The notes beneath the pieces are model-generated. The model was not told the origin of the DNA. It ran no database searches and saw nothing but the letters and a program-made list of their open reading frames with translations. A stretch of 46,376 nt of DNA from a virus, in IMG/VR virus record IMGVR_UViG_3300037963_004322, positions 11,623 through 57,998 of that record. One strand, 5' to 3'. Of this stretch, positions 16,542-23,009 are shown one piece after another (the first letter of the stretch is position 1; each line of letters starts with the position of its first letter). Made by a program: the position numbers and the translations under genes.

Positions 16542-16549
16542 AGGAACGG
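16526..16549 (+). promoter_or_regulatory. Second copy of the GGACGCAA-N9-GGAACGG element
   Basis: GGACGCAA (16526-16533) and GGAACGG (16543-16549) have exactly the spacing of the copy at 16344. GAACG here can pair with CGTTC at 16370-16374 across the intervening small gene. A 4-bp hairpin with a GTAA tetraloop follows (16561-16572). Confidence 0.42.
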
Positions 16550-16612
16550 GAAAACGGATCCTGCGTAAGCAGAGAAGGTTAATTTCACCCTAGTATTTCA
16601 GGAGTCAGACAA

Positions 16613-16777
16613 ATGAACACACTTCTAATGATCAAGAAGCAAATTGACAAGGCAGCAGCACTGCACGATGCACAGATCACTCATACCGCATATCGTGGTG
16701 TCAAGTGTGAAGTTCATAAGGCAGGTAAGGAGTCACACGGCACCTTCTGCTACCGTGGTCGCAGCTACACCAAGTGA
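16613..16777 (+). CDS. DUF4278-like small protein
   Basis: A 54-residue protein with two copies of a Y-R-G strand: TAYRGVKCEV in the middle and FCYRGRSYTK at the C-terminus. This is the pattern of DUF4278, a small domain common in cyanobacteria and their phages. A helical N-terminus precedes it (MNTLLMIKKQIDKAAALHDA). GGAG 8 bases before the ATG is a normal ribosome-binding site, unlike the two genes upstream. Function unknown. Confidence 0.65.
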   Translation: MNTLLMIKKQIDKAAALHDAQITHTAYRGVKCEVHKAGKESHGTFCYRGRSYTK

Positions 16778-16781
16778 TATC

Positions 16782-16871
16782 ATGGAAGCAATTCAAGTTA
16801 CTGGGATCGTATCCCTTAGTATGATTGCATTCTTATCACTTATCTACGGGGAGATGAAACTCCTCAAATGA
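16782..16871 (+). CDS. 29-residue single-pass membrane peptide
   Basis: MEAIQVTGIVSLSMIAFLSL followed by IYGEMKLLK: one hydrophobic helix with a charged C-terminal end. It starts 4 bases after the DUF4278-like gene and ends 9 bases before a terminator stem, so it fits as the last gene of the operon. The size and layout recall the tiny single-helix subunits of photosynthetic complexes, but the sequence does not identify it as one. Membrane insertion is a firm guess; the function is not known. Confidence 0.5.
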   Translation: MEAIQVTGIVSLSMIAFLSLIYGEMKLLK

Positions 16872-16877
16872 ACGATG

Positions 16878-16905
16878 AAAGAGGGGTTCTCACCCCTCTT
16901 TTTTT
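16878..16905 (+). terminator. Rho-independent terminator
   Basis: A 7-bp perfect stem GAGGGGT/ACCCCTC (16881-16887 with 16892-16898), a TCTC loop and seven T residues. It ends the small-gene operon. Confidence 0.93.
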
Positions 16906-16906
16906 A

Positions 16907-16915
16907 TGGTATAAT
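16907..16915 (+). promoter_or_regulatory. Extended -10 promoter (TGGTATAAT)
   Basis: TATAAT (16910-16915) preceded by TGG fits an extended -10 (TGn) promoter. No good -35 is visible because the terminator occupies that place. It lies 22 bases before the ATG at 16938. Confidence 0.5.
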
Positions 16916-16937
16916 GGTGAAGTAACTCTTTGGCATT

Positions 16938-17105
16938 ATGGAGAAAGAAAGATTAAAATTAATTGTCAGAAATCTTGAACTTCTTGTCGAGTCTCTGAAA
17001 GCAGAAGTCTATTCTGATCCCAACTCTTATATTGATAAGAGAGAGAACTATGATGATCCTGTGGAATATCAGGCACAATATGATGATGATGGGTATCCTG
17101 ACTGA
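16938..17105 (+). CDS. Small acidic hypothetical protein
   Basis: A 55-residue protein with an N-terminal amphipathic helix (MEKERLKLIVRNLELLVESL) and an acidic, Tyr/Asp-rich tail (YDDDGYPD). No domain recognised. Its stop overlaps the next ATG (TGATG), so the two small genes are translationally coupled, and the extended -10 promoter lies just upstream. Confidence 0.6.
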   Translation: MEKERLKLIVRNLELLVESLKAEVYSDPNSYIDKRENYDDPVEYQAQYDDDGYPD

Positions 17106-17248
17106 TGGGAAGAACTGATGATCTTGTAAAATTGCTTGAAAGATTTATCAAGCAAGAACATGCATACAAACCAGAGTATATTGATGAAATGAAAGCACAG
17201 CTTAGTGCTATAAAAAAGCAAATCGAATCCAAAGATCAAAGTAATTGA
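17105..17248 (+). CDS. Small hypothetical protein
   Basis: A 47-residue helical protein beginning MGRTDDLVKLLERFIKQEHA, with a probable second helix YIDEMKAQLSAIKKQIESK. It is coupled to the previous gene by TGATG and ends 5 bases before thyX. Two short helices suggest a helical hairpin. Function unknown. Confidence 0.55.
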   Translation: MGRTDDLVKLLERFIKQEHAYKPEYIDEMKAQLSAIKKQIESKDQSN

Positions 17249-17253
17249 AGAAC

Positions 17254-17872
17254 ATGAGTGTAAAACTGATTAGCGTAACTCCCGATGCGGAACAGACCAT
17301 GGCCTATGTTGCTCGTGTGTCAAATCCTAATAATCAGGAGAACCCAAATTATGCAAAACTGTTAGGATACTGCATCAAGCACAATCACTGGTCTGTGTTT
17401 GAACAGGCATTTATGACTCTTGAGATTGAAACTACAAGGGGACTAGCGGCTCAAGTGCTCCGGCACCGTTCTTTCACATATCAAGAATTTTCACAACGCT
17501 ATGCTGATTCTTCCCTACTCGCGGAGACGATCCCGTCAAGACACCAAGAATCGTCAGAATTCTATTGATGATATTGACCCGTTTGTTCGTCAGGAATTCC
17601 AAATCAAAATGCAAAGGCACTTTGAAGAGGGAATGAAACTCTACAAAGAAATGCTAGATGCATCGATTGCAAAGGAGTGTGCCCGGTTTGTATTGCCTTT
17701 AGCAACGCCAACCCGAATGTACATGTCCGGTTCAGTTCGGTCATGGATCCATTACATCACTCTGAGGTCTGCTAACGGTACTCAAAAGGAGCACATGGAT
17801 ATTGCACTAGCATGCAAAGAGATCTTTGCAGAACAGTTTCCAACATGTGCTGAGGCGCTTGGTTGGGTCTAA
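17254..17872 (+). pseudogene. thyX: Flavin-dependent thymidylate synthase ThyX, frame-disrupted
   Basis: ThyX makes dTMP from dUMP with FAD and methylene-tetrahydrofolate. The first frame (17254-17568) gives the N-terminal half with RHRSFTYQEFSQRY at residues 70-83 (ThyX signature) and ADSSLLAETIP. The second frame continues from about 17540 with RQDTKNRQNSIDDIDPF to the stop at 17872, including SGSVRSWIHYITLRSANGTQ. The coding frame therefore changes near 17533-17540. Between ETIP and RQDTKN I expect roughly five more residues in intact cyanophage ThyX, so a deletion of about 17 bases (2 modulo 3) is the simplest explanation. No slippery site is seen. Sequencing error or true inactivation cannot be told apart here. 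Confidence 0.85.
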
Positions 17873-17876
17873 ATAA
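17869..17876 (+). promoter_or_regulatory. Candidate T4-type late promoter (CTAAATAA)
   Basis: CTAAATAA overlaps the thyX stop codon, about 20 bases before the ATG at 17897. Confidence 0.4.
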
Positions 17877-17896
17877 AATATATGTAATTCATAACA

Positions 17897-18145
17897 ATGG
17901 CGACATACCCTGTGGTAAACACCAAAACTGGTGAACAAAAAGAAGTGAGAATGAGCATTCATGAATGGGATCAGTGGCGTAAAGACAATCCAGATTGGCT
18001 TAGAGATTACTCTGATCCATCAACTATGCCTGGTGTGGGTGAAGTTGGTGAATGGAAAGACAAACTCGTAGCAAAAAATCCAGGATGGAATGATGTTTTA
18101 GCAAAAGCATCAAAGCAACCTGGAGCAGGAAACCTAAAGATCTAA
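17897..18145 (+). CDS. Small conserved T4-like phage protein
   Basis: An 82-residue protein. The start MATYPVVNTKTGEQKEVRMS and the following helix (EWDQWRKDNPDWLRDYSDPS) have the shape of the FmdB-like zinc-ribbon family, but there are no Cys residues, so it would be a metal-free derivative. The C-terminus (NPGWNDVLAKASKQPGAGNL) matches what I recall from T4-like cyanophages. It precedes phoH by 7 bases. Function unknown. Confidence 0.55.
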   Translation: MATYPVVNTKTGEQKEVRMSIHEWDQWRKDNPDWLRDYSDPSTMPGVGEVGEWKDKLVAKNPGWNDVLAKASKQPGAGNLKI

Positions 18146-18152
18146 AGAACTT

Positions 18153-18911
18153 ATGGCAAGAAAGAAAAGGAACAATGATCTCCAACCCATTGGAGTTGGA
18201 TTGACGACCAAACAAATGAAAAGAAAAAAACCTGTTAATAGTGATTTTCTTGTAGACATTCAACCGTTAACTGAAAATCAAGAACAACTATTCAAATCTT
18301 ATAAAGAAGGAAAACACTTAGTTGCATATGGATGTGCTGGAACAGGTAAAACTTTTATTACCCTTTACAATGCGCTGAGAGATGTTCTTGATGAGAGAAC
18401 ACCTTATGAAAAGGTCTACATGGTCCGTTCCTTAGTTTCTACCAGAGAGATTGGTTTTCTCCCTGGCGACCATGATGATAAATCTGCACTGTATCAGATT
18501 CCTTATAAGAACATGGTGAAGTACATGTTCCAAATGGCAACTGATGCAGACTTTGAGATGCTGTATGGCAATCTTAAAGCACAGGAAACTATCAAGTTCT
18601 GGTCAACTTCTTTCCTTCGTGGAACAACTCTTGATAATGCAATCATCATTGTTGATGAATATCAGAACTTGAATTTTCACGAACTTGATAGTATAATTAC
18701 AAGAGTTGGTGAGAACAGCAGAATTTGTTTCTGTGGTGATGCTCGTCAGTCTGACTTGACTAAGACCAATGAAAAGAATGGTATTCTTGATTTCATGAAG
18801 ATCATTCGTTCAATGCCATCATTCGATGTTGTTGAATTTGGTATTGAGGATATTGTCCGTTCTGGTCTTGTTAAGGAATACATTGTTGCTAAAATGGAAG
18901 CAGGTTTTTAA
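18153..18911 (+). CDS. phoH: PhoH-like P-loop ATPase
   Basis: A 252-residue PhoH-family ATPase. A Q-rich leader (LTENQEQLFKSYKEGKHLVA) precedes the Walker A motif GCAGTGKT at 60-67. MVRSLVSTREIGFLPGD and the Walker B strand IIIVDEYQN (about 164-172) follow, then the sensor segment CFCGDARQSDL. These are the family's hallmark blocks. PhoH proteins occur in most marine phages; an RNA-related ATPase or helicase role has been suggested for bacterial members, but the phage function is not settled. The gene is coupled by TAATG to the exonuclease gene. Confidence 0.9.
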   Translation: MARKKRNNDLQPIGVGLTTKQMKRKKPVNSDFLVDIQPLTENQEQLFKSYKEGKHLVAYGCAGTGKTFITLYNALRDVLDERTPYEKVYMVRSLVSTREIGFLPGDHDDKSALYQIPYKNMVKYMFQMATDADFEMLYGNLKAQETIKFWSTSFLRGTTLDNAIIIVDEYQNLNFHELDSIITRVGENSRICFCGDARQSDLTKTNEKNGILDFMKIIRSMPSFDVVEFGIEDIVRSGLVKEYIVAKMEAGF

Positions 18912-19591
18912 TGTTCAATCATGTTGATATTACTCTCCCTCAACTTGAGAGGGAGACCATTGATGGGGTACGATACTACAAAGTACCCGATAACGAAGAA
19001 CTACTCCGACTGGTCTCCATTACTTCGGTGACCAGTCATTTTAATAAGGAGATTTTTGTTAAATGGCGTAAGAAGGTTGGAGATGAGGAAGCAGATCGTA
19101 TCACCAAGGCAGCAACTGGTCGTGGTACTGACATGCACACACTGGTAGAATATCTACTTAAAAACGAAGAACTACCAAAAGTTCGTCCTATCTCTAAGTT
19201 TTTATTTGATATTGCCAAACCAGATTTAAATAACATTGACAATATTCACGCTTTAGAAAGTTCGCTATATAGTAGACAACTTGGTATTGCTGGAACTGTT
19301 GATTGTATTGCTGAATATAATAACGAATTAGCAATTATAGATTTTAAAACATCTAAAAAACCAAAACCACGCGAGTGGATCGATCACTACTTTGTGCAAT
19401 GTGCTGCATATGCTTGTATGTTGTATGAACTGACAGGAATTGCTGTCAAAAAATTTGTAATTATTATGGCCTGCGAAAATGGAGAATGCGTCGTCTATGA
19501 AGAGCGAGACAAATCAAAGTACATCAAACTTCTTACCAAATACATTAGAAAGTTTGTTACAGATAAACTGGAACTCTATGAAACCAAATAA
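18911..19591 (+). CDS. PD-(D/E)XK exonuclease (RecB/Cas4-like)
   Basis: A 226-residue nuclease. Motifs in order: GRGTDMHTLVEYL near 75 (the N-terminal His of RecB-like nucleases), GIAGTVDCIAEY near 125-136 (GxxDxI), IIDFKTSKKPKP with D144 and K146 (D-x-K of the active site), and QCAAYACMLYE (motif QxxxY). It would degrade DNA ends with Mg2+. It lies between phoH and gp33 in the replication/late-transcription cluster and overlaps gp33 by 14 bases. Cyanophages usually carry such an exonuclease here. Substrate polarity cannot be read from the sequence. Confidence 0.85.
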   Translation: MFNHVDITLPQLERETIDGVRYYKVPDNEELLRLVSITSVTSHFNKEIFVKWRKKVGDEEADRITKAATGRGTDMHTLVEYLLKNEELPKVRPISKFLFDIAKPDLNNIDNIHALESSLYSRQLGIAGTVDCIAEYNNELAIIDFKTSKKPKPREWIDHYFVQCAAYACMLYELTGIAVKKFVIIMACENGECVVYEERDKSKYIKLLTKYIRKFVTDKLELYETK

Positions 19592-19838
19592 CGAATTAGA
19601 AAAGGCAATAGAAAGTAAATTTCTTACTCCTTCTAAATTCGCACTAGAGATTGAAAAGATTGTTGCAGAGGAAAAAATCAATTATATTGATGCCATCTGT
19701 CAGTATTGCGAAATCAACGGTGTTGAGGTAGAATCAGTAACGAAACTAATTTCTAAACCCCTCAAGGAAAAATTGAAGTGGGACGCAACTCGTCTCAACT
19801 TCATGAAAAAAACATCTAGAGCTAGACTTCCATTATGA
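19578..19838 (+). CDS. 33: Late-transcription coactivator gp33
   Basis: An 86-residue protein. The core KFALEIEKIVAEEKINYIDA / ICQYCEINGVEVESVTKLIS / KPLKEKLKWDA matches block by block the T4 gp33 region (FIIEKMVEEFGMSYLEA / TTAFLEENSIPETQFAKFIP / SGIIEKIQSEA), and it ends in a hydrophobic LPL where T4 gp33 ends in FLL, the sliding-clamp-binding tail. In T4, gp33 bridges RNA polymerase and the gp45 clamp to activate late promoters. Position upstream of gp59 and gp32 fits the T4 order. ATG 19578 was chosen; an in-frame ATG at 19479 lies inside the exonuclease. The abundance of CTAAATA/ATAAATA motifs agrees with the role. Confidence 0.78.
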   Translation: MKPNNELEKAIESKFLTPSKFALEIEKIVAEEKINYIDAICQYCEINGVEVESVTKLISKPLKEKLKWDATRLNFMKKTSRARLPL

Positions 19839-20431
19839 AAATTGAAGTATTAAAAGATCCGTTTCCCCATGTGATTATAAGAGATTTATATGATGAAAAT
19901 GAATTAGAAGCAATATGGGATGAATTAAAATTTTTTACTCGTCCTGGAAAATTATTACCCGGAGAACAGTACGGTTCTGCTCCAGGTAGAACAAATGCAA
20001 ATGCTGTAATTTTGGATCAAGTTTTTACTGATATTTGTTTTTCTAATATCATGTCTTTGGATACTAAAATTTTTGGTAGTGATGCGTTAGAAAGATTGGG
20101 AGAAGTTCATGAATCATGTGCATATTTCAATCGTCCTGGTCTTAGATTGACAACTAAATTGCGTTATTATCATGATGGTGAAGTATATGATACTCATACA
20201 GACTACAGTTATCAATTTCTAGTATTTTCATATTTTCATAAAGAACCTAAAAAATATAGTGGTGGTAATTTATTTTTTGAAAAACATGATTACACATATG
20301 GATGCGATAATAATTCGTGTATAATAATTCCTGGATATATTCCTCATGGAGTTGGAGAAGTCGCTATTGATGATTCTGATTATTATGATGGAAATGGTAG
20401 GTATTGTATATCTATTTTTGCACAACCTTAA
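19835..20431 (+). CDS. 2OG-Fe(II) oxygenase inserted between gp33 and gp59
   Basis: A 198-residue dioxygenase. The start KIEVLKDPFPHVIIRDLYDE is typical for P4H-like proteins. The iron ligands are H121-T-D123 (YDTHTDYSYQ) and H171 (YIPHGVGEV). RYCISIFAQP supplies a probable 2-oxoglutarate-binding arginine about 18 residues later. The strand FLVFSYFHKEPKKYSGGNLF is the central jellyroll. It overlaps gp33 by ATGA and gp59 by TAATG, so it is embedded in the T4 33-59-32 series. It differs in detail from the four oxygenases at 6-10 kb. Substrate unknown. Confidence 0.8.
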   Translation: MKIEVLKDPFPHVIIRDLYDENELEAIWDELKFFTRPGKLLPGEQYGSAPGRTNANAVILDQVFTDICFSNIMSLDTKIFGSDALERLGEVHESCAYFNRPGLRLTTKLRYYHDGEVYDTHTDYSYQFLVFSYFHKEPKKYSGGNLFFEKHDYTYGCDNNSCIIIPGYIPHGVGEVAIDDSDYYDGNGRYCISIFAQP

Positions 20432-21027
20432 TGATTATGTCACCCTTTGAAACTTATCAACATTATTTGTCTCTAAAAAATCATTTTACAAATCCAAAAT
20501 ACGACTTCTTTAAATACGGTGCGAAGACCCGTGCTAGTATAACTTCTTTCAATAAAAGGAAAGATAAGTACTGGTTTGAAAAAACTTCGCGAAAGTATTC
20601 TGATAAAGAGGTCGTAAATTTTTTGGTATCTAATTTTGCATACTCCGACAACCCACAGAACCTATGGATTGGAGAAATTATCAATTCTGGAGAAAGGACT
20701 TACGCCGAATGGATGAAACGACAGCAGAGTTTAAGTTACTTGTTCAAAGAACAAAGCAACGAATTGTTATCGGAAAACGAATTAGAGGATCTATTCAACT
20801 GTTCCAAAGGACATCCAGTCCTGCTGAGAAAATTCCTGGGTGGAGAAGTATCAGTAGAAACTTTAGCAATCTACGAAAAAATCTTTAGTTTTTCAAAAAA
20901 CTTTAACAAGCAACTGAATGATCCTGTGTGGGAAACCGTCAATTTAAAAATTAAAAAATATGTACCATTTCTAAATATTGATGTATTCCAATACAAAAAA
21001 ATATTAAGGGAATTGGTAGATGAGTGA
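20431..21027 (+). CDS. 59: gp59-like helicase loader
   Basis: A 198-residue protein starting MIMSPFETYQHYLSLKNHFT (an alternative start is 20437). T4 gp59 (217 residues) begins in the same way, with two helices contacting fork DNA. The patch YDFFKYGAKTRASITSFNKR followed by DKYWFEKTSRKYSDKEVV fits the family's N-terminal DNA-binding domain. gp59 loads the gp41 helicase onto gp32-coated forks. Position between gp33 and gp32 is the T4 order. The TAATG start is coupled to the oxygenase gene. Confidence 0.82.
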   Translation: MIMSPFETYQHYLSLKNHFTNPKYDFFKYGAKTRASITSFNKRKDKYWFEKTSRKYSDKEVVNFLVSNFAYSDNPQNLWIGEIINSGERTYAEWMKRQQSLSYLFKEQSNELLSENELEDLFNCSKGHPVLLRKFLGGEVSVETLAIYEKIFSFSKNFNKQLNDPVWETVNLKIKKYVPFLNIDVFQYKKILRELVDE

Positions 21028-21358
21028 ATTTTTCGACTCTGATTTGGTTAAAGAAGAATTAGAGCAAATCAATAAACTTCAAGAAGAAATAACTGGAAGT
21101 ATCTTTACTTTCAGTGCCATGACTCGTGAAGAGAAATTGGAAAACATTGACAAACTAAAACTTCTTCTTGAAAAACAGAAGATCATGTACACTCGTATGT
21201 CATTGTCTGATGATCCTCAGGCCCTTGAGACCAAAGAGAGACTGCAGAAATCTGCAGAGATGATGGGTTTTAACTCATCGACGGATCTAAACACAATATT
21301 CGACACCATGAATGCAACCATCGAATCTTTGGTCGCATACCTTGACGACGAGGACTGA
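21020..21358 (+). CDS. DUF1825-like protein
   Basis: A 112-residue helical protein. FFDSDLVKEELEQINKLQEE at the start, REEKLENIDKLKLLLEKQKI in the middle and LNTIFDTMNATIESL near the end fit DUF1825, a family otherwise found in cyanobacteria, where the function is unknown. It lies between gp59 and gp32. I considered gp33, whose T4 gene is nearby, but the gene at 19578 is the better match. It overlaps gp59 by 8 bases. The gp32 promoter lies in its last codons. Confidence 0.62.
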   Translation: MSEFFDSDLVKEELEQINKLQEEITGSIFTFSAMTREEKLENIDKLKLLLEKQKIMYTRMSLSDDPQALETKERLQKSAEMMGFNSSTDLNTIFDTMNATIESLVAYLDDED

Positions 21359-21370
21359 ACCTGTTATACT
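21342..21370 (+). promoter_or_regulatory. Sigma70-type promoter for gp32, TTGACG-N17-TATACT
   Basis: -35 TTGACG (21342-21347) lies inside the end of the DUF1825-like gene and -10 TATACT (21365-21370) just after its stop, with 17-base spacing. The -10 ends 55 bases before the gp32 ATG. A separate early/middle promoter for gp32 would match its need in large amounts. Confidence 0.65.
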
Positions 21371-21424
21371 TATCCAGTACACAACCGTACATCCCCCGAA
21401 TCCAATCAATCCGAGGAAATCCTA

Positions 21425-22351
21425 ATGTCTTTCGCAGATCTTAAAAAGCAATCAAAACTTGGTTCTCTCACCGAAAAGTTGGTGAAGCAAGTTGAAAAGA
21501 TGAATAACACTGGCAACAATGCTGATGAGCGTCAGTGGAAACTAGAGTGTGACAAAGGTGGTAATGGTTATGCAGTTATCCGTTTCCTGCCTGCCCCCAA
21601 TGGCGAAGACCTTCCATTTGCAAAGGTCTACTCCCATGCCTTCCAAGGTCCAGGTGGATGGTTTATCGAGAACTCTTTGACTACTCTGGGACAGAAGTGC
21701 CCCATTTCTGAGTACAACTCTCAGCTTTGGAACAACGGTACTGATGCTGGTAAAGAGCAGGCACGTAAGCAAAAGCGTAAACTGACTTACATTGCTAACA
21801 TCTATGTTGTAAAGGATCCTGCCAATCCTGAGAACGAAGGTAAAGTCTTCCTGTATAAGTTCGGCAAGAAGATCTTCGACAAACTGACTGCTGCCATGCA
21901 ACCTGAGTTTGAAGATGAGGAAGCAATCGATCCCTTTGACTTCTGGCAAGGTGCTAACTTCAAACTGAAGGCAAAGAATGTTGCTGGTTATCGCAACTAT
22001 GATTCTTCTGAGTTTGCTCGCTCTTCTGCTCTCTTGGAAGATGATGATGCAATGGAAGCAATCTGGAAGAAAGAGTATTCTCTTGAAGAGTTCCTCGATC
22101 CTAGTCAGTTCAAGTCTTATGATGAACTGAAAAAGCGTCTGGACTATGTTCTTGGTATCAAGGGCACTCCTAAGTTCCAAGATCAAGAGACCGTTGAAGA
22201 GGAAGAGAACTTCCGTCGTGAGAACCGTGGTGAATCTACCAACTTTGGTGCATCACCCGACTTCAATGCTCCAGATATCACTCCTACTACTTCCACTACT
22301 GAAGATGAGGATGATGCAATGTCCTACTTCGCACGACTCGCTGAAGAATGA
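21425..22351 (+). CDS. 32: Single-stranded DNA-binding protein gp32
   Basis: A 308-residue gp32 (T4: 301). The basic N-terminus (SFADLKKQSKLGSLTEKLVK) gives cooperativity. The core holds YAVIRFLPAPNGEDLPFAKV, KRKLTYIANIYVVKDPANPE, GKVFLYKFGKKIFDKL and FWQGANFKLKAKNVAGYRNY, all clear T4 counterparts. The acidic C-terminus (TTEDEDDAMSYFARLAEE) binds partners. It coats single-stranded DNA in replication and recombination. Of the T4 zinc ligands, H71 and C92 remain, but the other two cysteines are replaced (ENSLTT where T4 has a Cys; S95 in CPIS). GAGGAAAT precedes the ATG. Codon third positions look more G/C-rich than in the fibre genes. Confidence 0.95.
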   Translation: MSFADLKKQSKLGSLTEKLVKQVEKMNNTGNNADERQWKLECDKGGNGYAVIRFLPAPNGEDLPFAKVYSHAFQGPGGWFIENSLTTLGQKCPISEYNSQLWNNGTDAGKEQARKQKRKLTYIANIYVVKDPANPENEGKVFLYKFGKKIFDKLTAAMQPEFEDEEAIDPFDFWQGANFKLKAKNVAGYRNYDSSEFARSSALLEDDDAMEAIWKKEYSLEEFLDPSQFKSYDELKKRLDYVLGIKGTPKFQDQETVEEEENFRRENRGESTNFGASPDFNAPDITPTTSTTEDEDDAMSYFARLAEE

Positions 22352-22366
22352 TCCGATGGACATATG

Positions 22367-22387
22367 AGAGGGTCTGTCTGACCCTCT
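22367..22387 (+). terminator. Terminator-like hairpin after gp32
   Basis: A perfect 8-bp stem AGAGGGTC/GACCCTCT (22367-22374 with 22380-22387) with a TGTCT loop. The following TTGGTTGTT is only a weak T-tract, so termination may be partial. The hairpin could also stabilise the 3' end of gp32 mRNA. Confidence 0.6.
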
Positions 22388-22421
22388 TGGTTGTTGCTAC
22401 TTACTATTCACTGGTGTTCAA

Positions 22422-23009
22422 GTGAAAACTGATTACACAATAGATCGTGTAACCAAATCCGAAGCCGCAGATTTACTTCTGCGGTTTCATTATTTGAAGG
22501 ATATATCTAAAACCTTTAAGTCTGGTTATAATTATGGTCTATATAAAAACAATGAATTTTGCCCTTTAAACATTGGAGGTATTCAGGGAGTCTGTATTTT
22601 TACAGGTCTCCCTGTTCCAGAAATTGCAAAAGGTGCTTTTGGATTAGAACGGCATGAACAGAACGGACTTTTTGAACTCTCCAGACTCTGCATCCACCCG
22701 AATACTCAGCAGAGCGAGTATAATATCACTTCTTGGTTTGTATCAAAAGCGATTAGACGCCTTAGAAAGGAGACCAACGTCAGGGGGATTATTTCATACG
22801 CTGATAGTGACCACCACAGTGGCACAATTTATCGTGCTTGTAACTTTAGGTACTGTGGTCTATCAGAACCAAAAAAAGATTTCTACTTTGCAGATGGAAC
22901 TAAACACTCCAGAGGAAGTGTCAAAGGATCAGATGGTGAATGGAGAGACAGATCTCGCAAGCACAGATATGTAATGATCTTTGATAAAACTTTAGAGTTG
23001 TTATGGTAA
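22422..23009 (+). CDS. Mom-like DNA-modification protein (GNAT-type)
   Basis: A 195-residue protein starting at GTG. The conserved blocks EAADLLLRFHYLKDISKTFK, GLFELSRLCIHPNTQQ, ADSDHHSGTIYRACNFRYCG and RSRKHRYVMIFDK are those of the phage Mu Mom family and its cyanophage relatives. Mom converts adenine in DNA to a carbamoylmethyl derivative, protecting phage DNA from restriction. The sequence fits an acyltransferase-like fold, but whether this copy does the same reaction is inference. It follows gp32 and its hairpin. Its 3' end overlaps the convergent gp53 gene by 9 bases. Confidence 0.7.
   Translation: MKTDYTIDRVTKSEAADLLLRFHYLKDISKTFKSGYNYGLYKNNEFCPLNIGGIQGVCIFTGLPVPEIAKGAFGLERHEQNGLFELSRLCIHPNTQQSEYNITSWFVSKAIRRLRKETNVRGIISYADSDHHSGTIYRACNFRYCGLSEPKKDFYFADGTKHSRGSVKGSDGEWRDRSRKHRYVMIFDKTLELLW

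Noticed and set aside
17510-17545. Programmed frameshift in thyX
   Set aside because: No slippery heptamer or rare-codon/stop context is present, and conserved residues are missing, which a shift would not explain.
17501-17872. ThyX C-terminal part as an independent gene starting at an internal ATG (MLILPYS...)
   Set aside because: Its first residues do not fit the family and it has no ribosome-binding site; it is the broken second half of thyX.
21020-21358. Gene between gp59 and gp32 as gp33
   Set aside because: The gene at 19578 matches T4 gp33 block by block, while this one fits DUF1825.
21542-22186. A 214-codon minus-strand frame inside gp32
   Set aside because: It is antisense to a clear gp32 gene and lacks family motifs.
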